DNA of 64,000 nucleotides from Alistipes sp. ZOR0009 (GTDB lineage Bacteria; Bacteroidota; Bacteroidia; Bacteroidales; ZOR0009): positions 62,001 to 126,000 of the forward strand of contig NZ_JTLD01000119.1 in NCBI RefSeq assembly GCF_000798815.1, written 5' to 3'. A program made the translations under genes and the position numbers. Position 1 is the stretch's first letter. Every line of letters starts with the position of its first letter. This document shows, piece by piece, positions 15,800 to 25,238 of the stretch. The notes beneath the pieces were generated by a model. It was not told where the DNA came from and ran no database searches. It saw only the letters and a list, made by a program, of their open reading frames with translations.

Positions 15800-18748
15800 A
15801 TGACCGCATTCCTCTCCGATCTAGCTCAAGTTCTGTATCAAAAATATGGCAATAACATCCATACGCTTACCATTGTATTCCCTTCTAGACGTGCACGCTA
15901 CTACTTTTCGCGCAGCTTAGCCGCATTGATAGATCAACCTATATGGCAGCCTAACTATGTGGGTATTGACGAGTTTATACATGGGCACACGCAGCTTAAG
16001 GTGGCCGACAGCTACCGACTGCTAATTGAGCTATACCGCGTTTTTGAAGAGGTAAAACGGTCCAACGAAACCTTTGATCAGTTCTATTTTTGGGGAGAAG
16101 CTCTACTAAACGATTTTGATGGTATCGATAAATATCTGGTCGACCCCGAAATGATGTTTCGCAACCTAGCCGAAGAAAAGGTGCTAACTGACGACTTCTC
16201 CTTCTTGACCAGTGAGCAAAAAGAGCTAATCGCCTCGTTCTGGAAGGCTTTTGAAACTTCTGAAGGAAAAAATCGGGAATACCAAAGCCACTTTTTATCC
16301 GTATGGGAAGCGCTATTCCCCATATATCGCCGGTTTAACGAACGATTACGAAGTCAAGGCATTGCCTATTCAGGAATGATATACCGCGACATGGCAGAAC
16401 GCCTACAGGCTGGAGAAGAACTATTTAAAAAAAACGGTCCGATCGTATTTGCTGGATTCAATGCCCTAAATCGATGCGAGCAGGTTCTTTTTGACCATCT
16501 CAAAAAGCGGAATGCCGAATTTTACTACGACTACGATAGCTACTACGTAAACAATAAGGATCAAGAGGCAGGCCTTTTTCTGCGTAAAAATCTTGAAATG
16601 TTCCCTGAGTCAACCAACCTGAACCCTAACGGACTGTTTTCTAACAGCAGTAAATGTATTGATATAGTTGCAACCCCATCAGACACTGTACAGGCCAAAT
16701 ATGCAGCCGAACTGGCCACAAGCATAATTAGTTCAGGAGGAAAAGCAGAACAAACTGCCATTATTTTTACCGACGAAAATCTACTTACACCAGTGCTTTC
16801 TGCCATCTCTGAAGATGATAAAGCAATTAGCGGCAAGATCGAAACAGTAAACGTAACAATGGGATACCCCCTCAAAATTACACCTGTATACTCTCTAATT
16901 GAGCATATACTCTCGCTATACCGAACTCTAAAATCTAATAGCGAAGGTATTTTCTTTTACCATAAAGATGTAGCTGCAATTGTTGGCCACCAGCTGCTAA
17001 AAGGACTAAACATTGTAGAGTTTGACAAAATACGAACATCCATAAAAGAAGAAAACCAGATATTCCTTACGCAGCAGAAACTTATGCAACTTCCTATTAT
17101 TGGACCAATATTTGGAATAGAAGCCTCGAACAATAAAGGTAAAGAAGGGAAAGTTAGCTACAAAGCTCTGTCTGCTGCACTAATATCCATACTTGAAGAG
17201 CTGCTCAACCGCGAACATGAGCAAAAAAATGAGCAATCAATACACTACACCGAATTTATCAACACGACTATTGTATCCCTACGCAAGCTGCACTCTGCAT
17301 TACTACGTGAGGGAATGGATATATCGCTACAAGTCTACATCAGCTTAGTAAGAAAAGCGCTTAGCGGTATCCGTATTCCGTTCGAGGGATTTCCTGTAGC
17401 AGGACTACAGCTAATGGGTATTCTAGAAACACGTAACCTCGACTTCGAAAATGTGATTATCCTATCGCTAAACGACGACCGATTCCCAGCTGTAGCACAA
17501 CAGCCCTCTTTTGTTCCCTACAGCATCAAACGAGCATTTGGCATGCCCACCTACGAGCAGCAGGAATCCATGTACGCATACTATTTCTACCGGCTGCTAC
17601 AGCGTGCAAAAAATATCAAGCTACTATACAACACCAAAGCCGACGAACGCAGTACTGGAGAAATGAGCCGCTTTTTACAGCAGCTTAAGTTTGAAAGTGG
17701 GCTAGCGATAACCGAGCAAAGTATTGGCTATACGCTAGGTTTTAAAACAACCTCTCCAATAACCATCGATAAAAGTCCAGAGGTAATGGAAAAGCTACGC
17801 ACCTACATAAATGGAAGCGGTAGCCGAACCCTCTCGCCGAGTGCTCTTTCGTCCTACCTAACGTGCAGGCTTAAATTTTATTTCAACTATGTGGCTGGCA
17901 TTAAGGAGCAAGACGATGTAGAGGAAGATATCAGCAACCAAATATTTGGAAAAATACTGCACGAGGCTGTGGACAAAATCTACAGTGACATGGGCAAAAA
18001 CCCGCTAACCGCGGAACAGCTAGAATCGATCGCCAAAAATGAGCTGCTAATCGGCGAAATAATAGACGCCGCCTTTGCCAAAGAGTTTATCCGTAGCGAG
18101 GAGGGAAAATCCCTTTTAAAGATGAATGGCAAATTTTTGCTAGTACGAAGAGTCGTGTCCAAATATCTCCAAGGAATACTTCGCTACGATGCCTCGCTTA
18201 TACGCAGCGGCATGCAGCTCCAAATGGTAGCGCTAGAGCAAGATCTTAAAGCTTTTTATCCTTTTACTGTTGATGGAGAAAGCAGGCAGCTTTGCCTAAA
18301 AGGACGCCTCGACCGCGTAGACCGGCTAGGCGGTATAACCCGAATTGTGGACTATAAAACAGGAGCCTACAAGGACAAAAACACCTTTACTTCTTTCGAA
18401 AAAATGTTTATTGGGAAGGATACACAAAAGTATGCAGGCTCCATGCAAACATTCCTTTACTCGTTGATGTTTGACATCGCCAGCGAAGGAAAAGCCCACA
18501 ATATAAAACCAGCGCTCTACTTCGTACGTGGTATCCAAACCAACGATTTTGACCCCTATCTTGCGATTAAGGAAGGACGAAATAAAACAACTATCGAAAA
18601 CTATTTTGACCATAAGGAGGAGTACCTTCAGTACCTAAATCTAGCCTTAACCGATCTTTTTGGAGCCACCCAACCCTTCGATCAAACGGGAGATCCTGCT
18701 CAAATGTGTCGAAAATATTGTCCCTACAACGTAATTTGCAAGCGATAA
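15800..18748 (+). CDS. AddB-like PD-(D/E)XK nuclease with Fe-S cysteines
   Basis: A 982-residue protein of the AddB type, the nuclease/inactive-helicase subunit of AddAB double-strand-break processing. The N-terminal two thirds are helicase-like but begin with IVFPSRRARYYF in place of a Walker A motif, as in degenerate AddB proteins of this phylum. The nuclease core is visible as GRLDRVD (Asp838) and IVDYKTG (Asp851, Lys853). Four cysteines suited to a 4Fe-4S cluster are Cys689 (LTCRLKFYF) and Cys970, Cys974 and Cys980 at the very C-terminus. The expected AddA-type UvrD helicase partner, often adjacent, is not here: the next gene is a convergent transporter. The partner must lie elsewhere or be absent. 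Confidence 0.88.
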   Translation: MTAFLSDLAQVLYQKYGNNIHTLTIVFPSRRARYYFSRSLAALIDQPIWQPNYVGIDEFIHGHTQLKVADSYRLLIELYRVFEEVKRSNETFDQFYFWGEALLNDFDGIDKYLVDPEMMFRNLAEEKVLTDDFSFLTSEQKELIASFWKAFETSEGKNREYQSHFLSVWEALFPIYRRFNERLRSQGIAYSGMIYRDMAERLQAGEELFKKNGPIVFAGFNALNRCEQVLFDHLKKRNAEFYYDYDSYYVNNKDQEAGLFLRKNLEMFPESTNLNPNGLFSNSSKCIDIVATPSDTVQAKYAAELATSIISSGGKAEQTAIIFTDENLLTPVLSAISEDDKAISGKIETVNVTMGYPLKITPVYSLIEHILSLYRTLKSNSEGIFFYHKDVAAIVGHQLLKGLNIVEFDKIRTSIKEENQIFLTQQKLMQLPIIGPIFGIEASNNKGKEGKVSYKALSAALISILEELLNREHEQKNEQSIHYTEFINTTIVSLRKLHSALLREGMDISLQVYISLVRKALSGIRIPFEGFPVAGLQLMGILETRNLDFENVIILSLNDDRFPAVAQQPSFVPYSIKRAFGMPTYEQQESMYAYYFYRLLQRAKNIKLLYNTKADERSTGEMSRFLQQLKFESGLAITEQSIGYTLGFKTTSPITIDKSPEVMEKLRTYINGSGSRTLSPSALSSYLTCRLKFYFNYVAGIKEQDDVEEDISNQIFGKILHEAVDKIYSDMGKNPLTAEQLESIAKNELLIGEIIDAAFAKEFIRSEEGKSLLKMNGKFLLVRRVVSKYLQGILRYDASLIRSGMQLQMVALEQDLKAFYPFTVDGESRQLCLKGRLDRVDRLGGITRIVDYKTGAYKDKNTFTSFEKMFIGKDTQKYAGSMQTFLYSLMFDIASEGKAHNIKPALYFVRGIQTNDFDPYLAIKEGRNKTTIENYFDHKEEYLQYLNLALTDLFGATQPFDQTGDPAQMCRKYCPYNVICKR

Positions 18749-18766
18749 ACGTAATCAACAATAAAA

Positions 18767-18797
18767 AAGAGGCGCAGTTTCTTTCTGCGCCTCTTCC
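18767..18797. terminator. Bidirectional terminator hairpin
   Basis: AAGAGGCGCAG at 18767-18777 pairs perfectly with 18785-18795 across a TTTCTTT loop, with A-rich sequence on the left. It separates the convergent nuclease and YfcC genes. Confidence 0.85.
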
Positions 18798-18813
18798 ATA
18801 TACGTTAGCCAAC

Positions 18814-20418
18814 CTACTTGGCAAGGTGAATATTCTGCTCAAAACCACTTAGGTTCATCGTTACTGTTGGTATAAGCAGCAGCGCTCCAATAATAACTAC
18901 CACTACAATGTAGGGCAATACCCAACGTATCCATTTAGCGTAAGGAACCTTTGCTACTCCCAAAACACCAATCAGCACACCAGATATAGGGGTAATCATT
19001 TCGGTAAAACCGCCACCCAGCTGGAAAGCCATCACTGTTGATTGACGCGAGATGCCCACGATATCGGAAAATGGGGCAAATATTGGCATGGTAAGAGCTG
19101 CTTTTGCGCTACCCGATGGCATAATTAAATTAATTAGGGTGATGATCCCATAAATAGTTTCGGTAGCTGCAATTTTTCCGTAGGCGCCAAGCGTCGACGA
19201 CAAACCGTGAAGAATGGTATCAACCACCTTACCATCTTTTAGTATAACAATTATTCCACCAGCAAATCCAACAATCAGCGCTGCCGACATAAAATCTTTA
19301 GCCCCGTCCATAAACTGCTTTACCAGCTCGTTGGCATTATATCCGATAGCTATTCCGCTTAAAATTCCCATTGCAAAAAAGAGTCCGGCTATTTTATCTA
19401 TTCCCCAACCGTAACCCATTACCCCAACAATAAGGTAAACAATGGTAAAAGCCAACAGCTGCAGAATGAAAAAATGTACCGATTTACGCAAGCTTAGTAC
19501 GCAAAGAATCGCGTACATCACCACTGATATAGGAATAATAGGAAGCGGCGCCAGCTGCGTTTTTCCCACCACAATGGTAGTTGTAGGATAAACGATAGCG
19601 AAAACAATAAGAGCGATCATGCTTAGTCCAAAGGCAATCCAAGCCGTTTTGGGAGTGCTATACTCCACATGAGATTTTTCTTCACTAAAGCGTTTACGCC
19701 AAAACTCGTCCTCCTCATATACTATCGATTTTTTAGGATCCTTCTTTATCTTGGCCGCATAACTAAGAATAAAAATTAGCAGGGCAACATTTAAAATCAT
19801 CCATACCACAAAACGGTACTCCAACCCCGAGAACAGTGGAATGCCTGATAGCTCCTGCGCAATACCAATGGTAAAAGGATTTAGCATGGCACCTGCAAAT
19901 CCGGTGTGAGCGGCCACGTACACAAGCCCTAACCCGACTAGCGAATCGTAGCCCATCGAAATAGCAAGCGGAATAATAACCACCGCAAAGGCAATAGTCT
20001 CCTCACTCATCCCAAATACTGCTCCAAAAAGGCTAAAAATAATCATAATGCTTACCATGATTACATTATTTACACCCAGCTTGCGCACAAGCCAAAATCG
20101 CTCCCAACCTTTCGAGCGGCGAAGAAAGGAGTAAATCCCCACATCAATAGCACCGTTCGAGTTAACGACCCAAAAGGCACCGCCTACCACCAAAATAAAG
20201 ATGATGATCCCAGCCCCCTTCTCGAATCCAGCAAAAAACGAGGTGAAAATTTGGTAGGTTTGCGGAACGCTCTCTACCTGATTAAAGGTTACCGTGCCAT
20301 CGGCTGCTTTCACATACTCGCCTCCTGGCAAAAACCACGTCAGCGTGGCGCAAATAAGGATAATCCAAAAAACAATAACAAAGTTATTGGGTATGGTAAA
20401 TTTACTTTTCGTTCCCAT
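18814..20418 (-). CDS. YfcC family transporter (DcuC/ArcD-like)
   Basis: A 534-residue inner membrane protein with about 12 hydrophobic helices. Sequences such as TWFLPGGEY near the first helix, GMSEETIAFA, HTGFAGAMLNPFTIGIAQ and LIMPSGSAKAALTMPI mark the YfcC/C4-dicarboxylate-anaerobic superfamily (YfcC, DcuC, ArcD relatives). Members move carboxylates, or basic amino acids against a product; the substrate here is not determinable. It is monocistronic with a canonical promoter at 20443-20472 and a shared terminator. Confidence 0.85.
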   Translation of the reverse strand: MGTKSKFTIPNNFVIVFWIILICATLTWFLPGGEYVKAADGTVTFNQVESVPQTYQIFTSFFAGFEKGAGIIIFILVVGGAFWVVNSNGAIDVGIYSFLRRSKGWERFWLVRKLGVNNVIMVSIMIIFSLFGAVFGMSEETIAFAVVIIPLAISMGYDSLVGLGLVYVAAHTGFAGAMLNPFTIGIAQELSGIPLFSGLEYRFVVWMILNVALLIFILSYAAKIKKDPKKSIVYEEDEFWRKRFSEEKSHVEYSTPKTAWIAFGLSMIALIVFAIVYPTTTIVVGKTQLAPLPIIPISVVMYAILCVLSLRKSVHFFILQLLAFTIVYLIVGVMGYGWGIDKIAGLFFAMGILSGIAIGYNANELVKQFMDGAKDFMSAALIVGFAGGIIVILKDGKVVDTILHGLSSTLGAYGKIAATETIYGIITLINLIMPSGSAKAALTMPIFAPFSDIVGISRQSTVMAFQLGGGFTEMITPISGVLIGVLGVAKVPYAKWIRWVLPYIVVVVIIGALLLIPTVTMNLSGFEQNIHLAK

Positions 20419-20442
20419 TATTTAGTTAGATGTTAATGGATG

Positions 20443-20472
20443 CAAATATAAAAAGTTAATTAGGGGGCACAA
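20443..20472 (-). promoter_or_regulatory. Bacteroidota promoter for the YfcC gene (TTG-N19-TATATTTG)
   Basis: Reading leftward, TTG at 20472-20470 is followed after 19 bases by TATATTTG at 20450-20443. This is the expected -33/-7 arrangement for the primary sigma factor of this phylum. It sits just downstream of the hairpin that ends the preceding minus-strand gene. Confidence 0.7.
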
Positions 20473-20474
20473 CG

Positions 20475-20500
20475 AAAAAAGCCGCTGCAAAACAGCGGCC
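20475..20500 (-). terminator. Terminator hairpin after the SRPBCC gene
   Basis: GCCGCTG at 20481-20487 pairs with CAGCGGC at 20493-20499. AAAAAA to the left gives a U-run on the minus-strand transcript. Confidence 0.8.
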
Positions 20501-20531
20501 AACCCAAAATAAGGAGAAATGAAGCAGGTGG

Positions 20532-21062
20532 CTACATCCCTTCCTCGCAAATAGACGAGATATTTTTAAAGCCTCTCTCGTAGCTATCCTGCATCATGCC
20601 GTTCATAAATAGTCCCATAATGCGCCCCATCGGATATGATAATCCCTCGACAGTGGTAGACCAGGTAACCTTAACCCCTTTCCCCTGCTTCTCGAAGATC
20701 CACTCGCTCGAAGCCTGCCCGTTTTTCATAAAATCGAGAGCAAAAACAATGCGCCTATATGGCTCCGATCGGGTAATAATCATCATTCCATCGCCCTGCT
20801 TTTTGCTGGTCCAAAACATCTGCGCGCCCACTCCTGCATCTGGCCCGTGAAACTGATTTTCCATTGTAGAGTCTCCTTCGGCAAATGGCGACCACTGCTC
20901 CCAGGCATGCAGGTTATTTACCATTCCAAAAACCACGCTATCTGGAGCATTAATGGTAGCGCTCGCCTTCATCTCAACGCGGCTAGGAGCAAATGCAGCT
21001 ACTATAAGAACAAGAGCGAAAAGAATAAGAATAGAAAAACCAATCCAATTAAAAACTTTCAT
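20532..21062 (-). CDS. Membrane-anchored SRPBCC (START-like) domain protein
   Basis: A 176-residue protein with one N-terminal membrane helix (about 5-22), then a START-like lipid/ligand-binding domain: ASATINAPDSVVFGMVNNLHAWEQWSPF near 35-60 is the typical SRPBCC opening. ASSEWIFEKQGKGVKVTWSTTVEGL is the sheet region. It resembles polyketide-cyclase/dehydrase-like proteins of unknown ligand. A longer reading frame extends upstream to 21149, but the ATG at 21062 is preferred because it begins the membrane anchor and the extra 29 residues are unlike the family. It is monocistronic. Confidence 0.75.
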   Translation of the reverse strand: MKVFNWIGFSILILFALVLIVAAFAPSRVEMKASATINAPDSVVFGMVNNLHAWEQWSPFAEGDSTMENQFHGPDAGVGAQMFWTSKKQGDGMMIITRSEPYRRIVFALDFMKNGQASSEWIFEKQGKGVKVTWSTTVEGLSYPMGRIMGLFMNGMMQDSYERGFKNISSICEEGM

Positions 21063-21265
21063 AGCATCAATAATTAAGTCAAGGCTGTTGTATCTTTCTT
21101 TAACACTTTTACGGCAATATTGGTCGGTATGCCGCCAAGTATTTAGCACAAGTTAATAAATACTTGCGAATAAAGTCAAGTATTTCATGAAACTTTACTG
21201 CCAAAGACATCCTCTTTAATGTTGTAAGGCAGCATTAAAAATGGACAAGCTGATTTATTAACTGC

Positions 21266-21273
21266 TATCTTTG
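21266..21273 (+). promoter_or_regulatory. Promoter -7 box TATCTTTG for fumarase
   Basis: An exact TAnnTTTG match, giving a leader of about 55 bases before the ATG at 21335. Confidence 0.65.
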
Positions 21274-21334
21274 TGAATCTAAAAACAAAATAAAAACCGA
21301 CGCCCCTCGTGCGGGACGTATAAATGAGGAAGCA

Positions 21335-22945
21335 ATGGCAGAATTCATCTATCAAAAACCTTTCCCGATAAAGGAAGATACCACCGAGTATCGTTTACTT
21401 ACCAAAGACTACGTATCGACCATCGAGGTTGATGGCCGCAAGATTTTGAAGGTTGCCCCAGAGGCACTTCAGCTAATCGCCCGCGAGGCTATAGCCGACG
21501 TTTCGTTCTACCTCCGCGCCTCTCATCTCACCAGCCTTCGTGCCATACTCGACGATCCAGAAGCTACAGACAACGACCGCTTCGTGGCCTACACCATGCT
21601 GCTTAATCAAGTGGTTGCCGCCGAAGGCGAGCTGCCAACCTGCCAGGATACCGGTACCGCTATCGTAATCGGAAAGAAGGGCGAGGGCGTTTGGACCAAC
21701 GTAGAGGATGCAGAGCACCTTTCGAAGGGTATCTTCGAAACCTACCGCGACCGTAACCTGCGCTACTCGCAGGTGGTGCCATTTACCATGACCGAGGAGA
21801 AGAATACAGGAACCAACCTTCCTGCTCAAATAGACCTATACGCCGAAAAGGGCAACAAGTACGAGTTCCTGTTCATCACCAAGGGTGGTGGTTCGGGTAA
21901 CAAGACCTTCCTTTACCAGCAAACCAAGGCGCTGCTCAACGAGGCTTCGCTAACCAAGTTTATCAAGGAGAAGATTAACGACCTAGGCACATCGGCCTGC
22001 CCACCCTACCATCTGGCCATCGTTATTGGCGGTACTTCGGCAGAAATGAACCTAGCCACCGTTAAGAAGGCTTCGGCTGGCTACCTCGATCATCTACCAA
22101 CCTCGGGCAACGAGGGGGGACAGGCATTCCGCGACCTAGAGTGGGAAGCTAAGGTGAAGGAAATTTGCCAAAAGTCGGGTATCGGTGCTCAATTTGGTGG
22201 AAAATACTTTGTACACGACGTTCGCGTCATCCGTCTTCCACGCCACGCGGCATCGTGCCCCGTAGGAATGGGCGTTAGCTGTAGCGCGGACCGCAACATC
22301 AAGGGAAAGATTACCGAAGAGGGTATCTTCCTAGAGCAGCTGGAGAAAAATCCTCGCCGATTCCTTCCTACCGAGGCTCCTTACCTGGCTCCTGCCGTAG
22401 AAATCGACCTTGACCGTCCAATGGAGGAGGTGCTTGCCGAGTTAACCAAGTATCCAATCAAAACCCGCCTCAACCTTAAGGGAACCCTTATCGTTGCCCG
22501 CGACATTGCCCACGCGCAAATCAAGGCGATGATTGATGCCGGACAGCCAATGCCCGAGTACTTCAAAAAGCATCCTGTTTACTATGCTGGTCCAGCAAAA
22601 ACGCCAACAGGAATGGCTTCGGGCAGTTTTGGGCCAACTACCGCAGGCCGTATGGACAGCTACGTAGACCTATTCCAAAGCCTAGGTGGTTCGATGGTTA
22701 TGGTCGCTAAGGGTAACCGCTCTAAGGAGGTAACCGACGCCTGCAAGAAGCACGGAGGTTTCTACCTTGGCTCAATTGGTGGTCCAGCCGCCATCCTTGC
22801 TAAGGATAGCATCAAGAGCGTAGAGGTGGTTGACTTCCCCGAACTGGGCATGGAGGCCGTTCGTAAAATTCGAGTGGAGAATTTCCCTGCCTTCATCATT
22901 GTAGATGACAAGGGCAACGATTTCTTTGAGAGCATGAGACACTAG
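21335..22945 (+). CDS. fumB: Fumarate hydratase, class I (4Fe-4S)
   Basis: A 536-residue cytoplasmic [4Fe-4S] hydratase that interconverts fumarate and malate. The cluster ligands align with those of the E. coli class I enzymes: Cys103 in PTCQDTGTA, Cys222 in TSACPPYH and Cys316 in [12 protein letters not shown]. The length is normal and both alpha- and beta-type domains are fused in one chain. In anaerobic Bacteroidales it works in the reductive branch from oxaloacetate to succinate. It is monocistronic with its own promoter and terminator. Codons are GC-richer than in surrounding genes, as expected for high expression. The symbol fumA would be equally acceptable. Confidence 0.95.
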   Translation: MAEFIYQKPFPIKEDTTEYRLLTKDYVSTIEVDGRKILKVAPEALQLIAREAIADVSFYLRASHLTSLRAILDDPEATDNDRFVAYTMLLNQVVAAEGELPTCQDTGTAIVIGKKGEGVWTNVEDAEHLSKGIFETYRDRNLRYSQVVPFTMTEEKNTGTNLPAQIDLYAEKGNKYEFLFITKGGGSGNKTFLYQQTKALLNEASLTKFIKEKINDLGTSACPPYHLAIVIGGTSAEMNLATVKKASAGYLDHLPTSGNEGGQAFRDLEWEAKVKEICQKSGIGAQFGGKYFVHDVRVIRLPRHAASCPVGMGVSCSADRNIKGKITEEGIFLEQLEKNPRRFLPTEAPYLAPAVEIDLDRPMEEVLAELTKYPIKTRLNLKGTLIVARDIAHAQIKAMIDAGQPMPEYFKKHPVYYAGPAKTPTGMASGSFGPTTAGRMDSYVDLFQSLGGSMVMVAKGNRSKEVTDACKKHGGFYLGSIGGPAAILAKDSIKSVEVVDFPELGMEAVRKIRVENFPAFIIVDDKGNDFFESMRH

Positions 22946-22970
22946 TCGTACACGTTAAATTTTAGATAGC

Positions 22971-23003
22971 AAAAAGGCGGAGCTCGTAAACTTCGCCTTT
23001 TTG
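22971..23003 (+). terminator. Terminator hairpin after fumarase
   Basis: AAAAAGGCGGAG, an 8-base loop, CTTCGCCTTTTT: a 12-bp stem with one G-U pair and a terminal T-run. Confidence 0.88.
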
Positions 23004-23025
23004 TATTGATAGCCCTATCCCCAAT

Positions 23026-23193
23026 ATTGTAGCAACAGTAGTAGAAATACACTTGTTTTTCTACTACATTGCAGCAACAGTAGCACAATTACAGATGCTT
23101 TTCTGCAACATTGAAACCGCAACAGTAAAATTACGCTCGCACTTCCAACACCTTGCAGCAAAAGGAGCACCTCAACAGATGTGCTTACGAAAC
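23026..23193. repeat. Degenerate tandem repeat, four 42-bp units
   Basis: Four consecutive units of exactly 42 bases start at 23026, 23068, 23110 and 23152. Units 1 and 2 are closest: ATTGTAGCAACAGTAG against ATTGCAGCAACAGTAG, each ending CTACTAC or CTGCAAC. Units 3 and 4 keep the ATTG/CTTG opening, the CAACAG core and the -AAC/-CAC ending. A fifth, poorly preserved unit may follow from 23194. Because 42 is a multiple of three, an open frame crosses the array from 23053 to 23334 with a 14-residue periodicity (FCNIET.., YYIAAT..), but it starts inside unit 1, has no promoter or ribosome site and is probably not a gene. There are no constant repeats with variable spacers, so it is not CRISPR. 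Confidence 0.65.
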
Positions 23194-23330
23194 ATTACAT
23201 CAAGGGCTCGAATTCGGGCAACCTGGTTCACTTGGTCAAGGTTATTACAATACGCCAGCGGATTACCAATAAAAAAAACCCTTGCAGGAATAAATGCCTA
23301 CAAGGGTAATACAATTATTTTGAAGCAACT

Positions 23331-24743
23331 TTAAAACAATAACTCATTCAAAACACTTTGGTCTCCATCCTTTAATCTCTGAAATTTATCTTTCAGATTT
23401 TTCATCTTCTCCTCATAAGCAGAGTTTGTCATCAAGTCAAGTTGAAAGGATTTACCCTTATTTACTCCATGCTTTGCATTTTTAGCCAACCGCGACAAAG
23501 TGTAGCTTTTGAAATCTGTATTTTGGTGTTTCGACAAGATGCCATTATCAGCATAATGCTTACCATCTATCCATAGACCAAAAGTAGACGTATTACTCCA
23601 CTCCTTCATTTGTGCATTAGTTGGAACTTTGAGTTCAAATCGCTTCATCCACTCTTTCTCCAAACCTTCAAGTTCTTCCTTCGAAAGATCGGTTAAATTA
23701 CACCATGTTTTGCCATTATCTTTTGTGACCTTAGCCACAACAGAAGCACCATTTGCCGCATCATTTCGAATTATTTTAATCAGATAAGGCTGAGGTTTGC
23801 CTGAAGCAACTCGACCCCTATTTTGAGTTTGAGGATCAACAGCCCCCTCTTTTGCTTGTGCTGATACCACACACATAGAGGTAGTAAGCAATGTCGCTAT
23901 ACTAATACAAATAAATCCTAGCAGCACTTTTTTGTGTAAAGATGTTTTCCTTGTCATCATAATTAATCGTTTTTTTGTAAGTGAAAATCCAATGTTACTT
24001 ACCAAGCTTGGGGTATTCTTCCGGAATATCGTATCCAGCAGCAAATGCTGGTATTTATGTACGTCTTGATGATGAGTAATCACATGCTCATCGGCAAGGT
24101 ATTCATGCGTGAGTTTAACCTGCTTTTTATAGAGATAAATAAGCGGATTAAACCACAGGGCAACCTGCAGCAACTCCAGCAGCAGCACGTCTAGCGAGTG
24201 CCGCTGACAAACGTGGGTCATCTCGTGGCTGATGATCTCCGAAGCCACATTTCCTTCCTGATAGTCGATCTTATGAACAAAAATGTACCTGTAAAAGCTA
24301 AATGGAGAAATCAGATCATCAACAAGGACAATGGTTGCTCGTTCATTTTTCAGATGCAGACTCGTCCTAATTAAGCGCAGCATTGCCTCAACATTAGCCA
24401 CCAATCGACCCAACATTACCGCAGCACCGAGCAGATAGAGGGCCAAAGCAATCAGCCCAAAATCAACCTTAATACCTCGCGAGTCTTCCGCTACCGCAGA
24501 GTTAAGTGGTAACACATCGGTGCTCAACATCATCCTTTCCACAATGCGATTGCTACTAATGGCTGGTAAAGAGGATGGTTGTATTTCGAAATGAATAAGC
24601 GGAACTACTAGCGACAAAATAAGTGCCCCCATCAAATAACATCGACTAAAACGGAGCAAACGTTCTCGACTAAGAAATAAATGGTACACCGCTAATAGCA
24701 GCGCCATCATAAGCGTCAGTTTAAGCAGGTAGAGCAGCATCAC
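23331..24743 (-). CDS. blaR1: BlaR1/MecR1-type M56 antirepressor metallopeptidase
   Basis: A 470-residue membrane sensor peptidase. Four N-terminal helices surround a cytoplasmic zinc-peptidase domain with SHEMTH near residues 167-172 and the partner glutamate region LTHEYLADEHVI near 215. A further helix near 275-295 (LLGFICISIATLLTTSMCVVSAQA) leads to an external C-terminal domain of about 170 residues that is not the penicillin-binding sensor of classical BlaR1. The signal it detects is therefore unknown. Its start overlaps the blaI stop by four bases. On activation the peptidase is expected to destroy BlaI. No beta-lactamase gene is nearby. Confidence 0.85.
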   Translation of the reverse strand: MMLLYLLKLTLMMALLLAVYHLFLSRERLLRFSRCYLMGALILSLVVPLIHFEIQPSSLPAISSNRIVERMMLSTDVLPLNSAVAEDSRGIKVDFGLIALALYLLGAAVMLGRLVANVEAMLRLIRTSLHLKNERATIVLVDDLISPFSFYRYIFVHKIDYQEGNVASEIISHEMTHVCQRHSLDVLLLELLQVALWFNPLIYLYKKQVKLTHEYLADEHVITHHQDVHKYQHLLLDTIFRKNTPSLVSNIGFSLTKKRLIMMTRKTSLHKKVLLGFICISIATLLTTSMCVVSAQAKEGAVDPQTQNRGRVASGKPQPYLIKIIRNDAANGASVVAKVTKDNGKTWCNLTDLSKEELEGLEKEWMKRFELKVPTNAQMKEWSNTSTFGLWIDGKHYADNGILSKHQNTDFKSYTLSRLAKNAKHGVNKGKSFQLDLMTNSAYEEKMKNLKDKFQRLKDGDQSVLNELLF

Positions 24744-25108
24744 TTCTTATTTTTTAGCTGTTCGTCAACGATCTTTTTTAGTTCCTCCAGCTCCTTCTTC
24801 GAAAGGTTTGCCTCAGCGGTAAAAAATGAGGCAAACTGAGAGACGGAGTTTCCGAAGTAGCTTTTAATAAGTCCCTTTATATGTTTGGAGAAGTAGTCCT
24901 TTTTTTGAACCAAAGGTCGGTACTCTCGCGAATTTCCATATACCTCAAATCCAACAAAACCTTTATCCGCCATACGCTTTAAAAGAGTTGCAACGGTAGT
25001 TGCTGCAGGTTTGGGCTCTGGCAAAATCTCTAGAATATCTTTCATAAAGACTTTTTCCTTCTCCCAGATAATGTTCATCAGCTGCTCTTCTGTCTTAGTC
25101 AACTTCAT
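24740..25108 (-). CDS. blaI: BlaI/MecI/CopY family repressor
   Basis: A 122-residue dimeric winged-helix repressor. The N-terminal part (MKLTKTEEQLMNIIWEKEK, then ATTVATLLKRMADKGFVG) is the DNA-binding domain, with the recognition helix around residues 36-50. The C-terminal helices form the dimer and contain the usual protease-sensitive region. It is the first gene of a two-gene unit with blaR1. Two matching operators lie immediately upstream at 25112-25143, so the pair autoregulates. Confidence 0.9.
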   Translation of the reverse strand: MKLTKTEEQLMNIIWEKEKVFMKDILEILPEPKPAATTVATLLKRMADKGFVGFEVYGNSREYRPLVQKKDYFSKHIKGLIKSYFGNSVSQFASFFTAEANLSKKELEELKKIVDEQLKNKK

Positions 25109-25111
25109 ATT

Positions 25112-25143
25112 CTACATTTGTAGTTTTACTTCTACAATTGTAG
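25112..25143 (-). promoter_or_regulatory. Twin BlaI operators
   Basis: Two 12-bp dyads, CTACATTTGTAG at 25112-25123 and CTACAATTGTAG at 25132-25143, have centres 20 bp apart, about two helical turns. Both match the BlaI/MecI consensus TACA-N4-TGTA. Read on the minus strand, the distal dyad includes TACAATTG, one mismatch from the TAnnTTTG promoter box, so bound BlaI would cover the promoter. Confidence 0.8.
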
Positions 25144-25183
25144 AAGCTTTTATTCTAAAAAGCAAATTTTTATCCAATTTTAT

Positions 25184-25214
25184 AAAAAAAGGCCATGGAA
25201 TAACTCCCATAGCC
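25184..25214 (-). terminator. Probable terminator after carbonic anhydrase
   Basis: An imperfect hairpin, GGCCATGG against CCCATAGCC, preceded by AAAAAAA on the plus strand, which gives a U-run in the minus-strand transcript. Confidence 0.6.
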
Positions 25215-25238
25215 TCTCTAGCTCAGCACGTACAACTG

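Noticed and set aside
23026-23193. Possible CRISPR array
   Set aside because: The units are tandem and diverge along their whole length; there is no constant repeat with unique spacers and no cas gene.
23053-23334. 93-residue frame across the 42-bp repeats
   Set aside because: It begins inside a repeat unit, lacks promoter and ribosome site, and its composition follows from the repeat alone.
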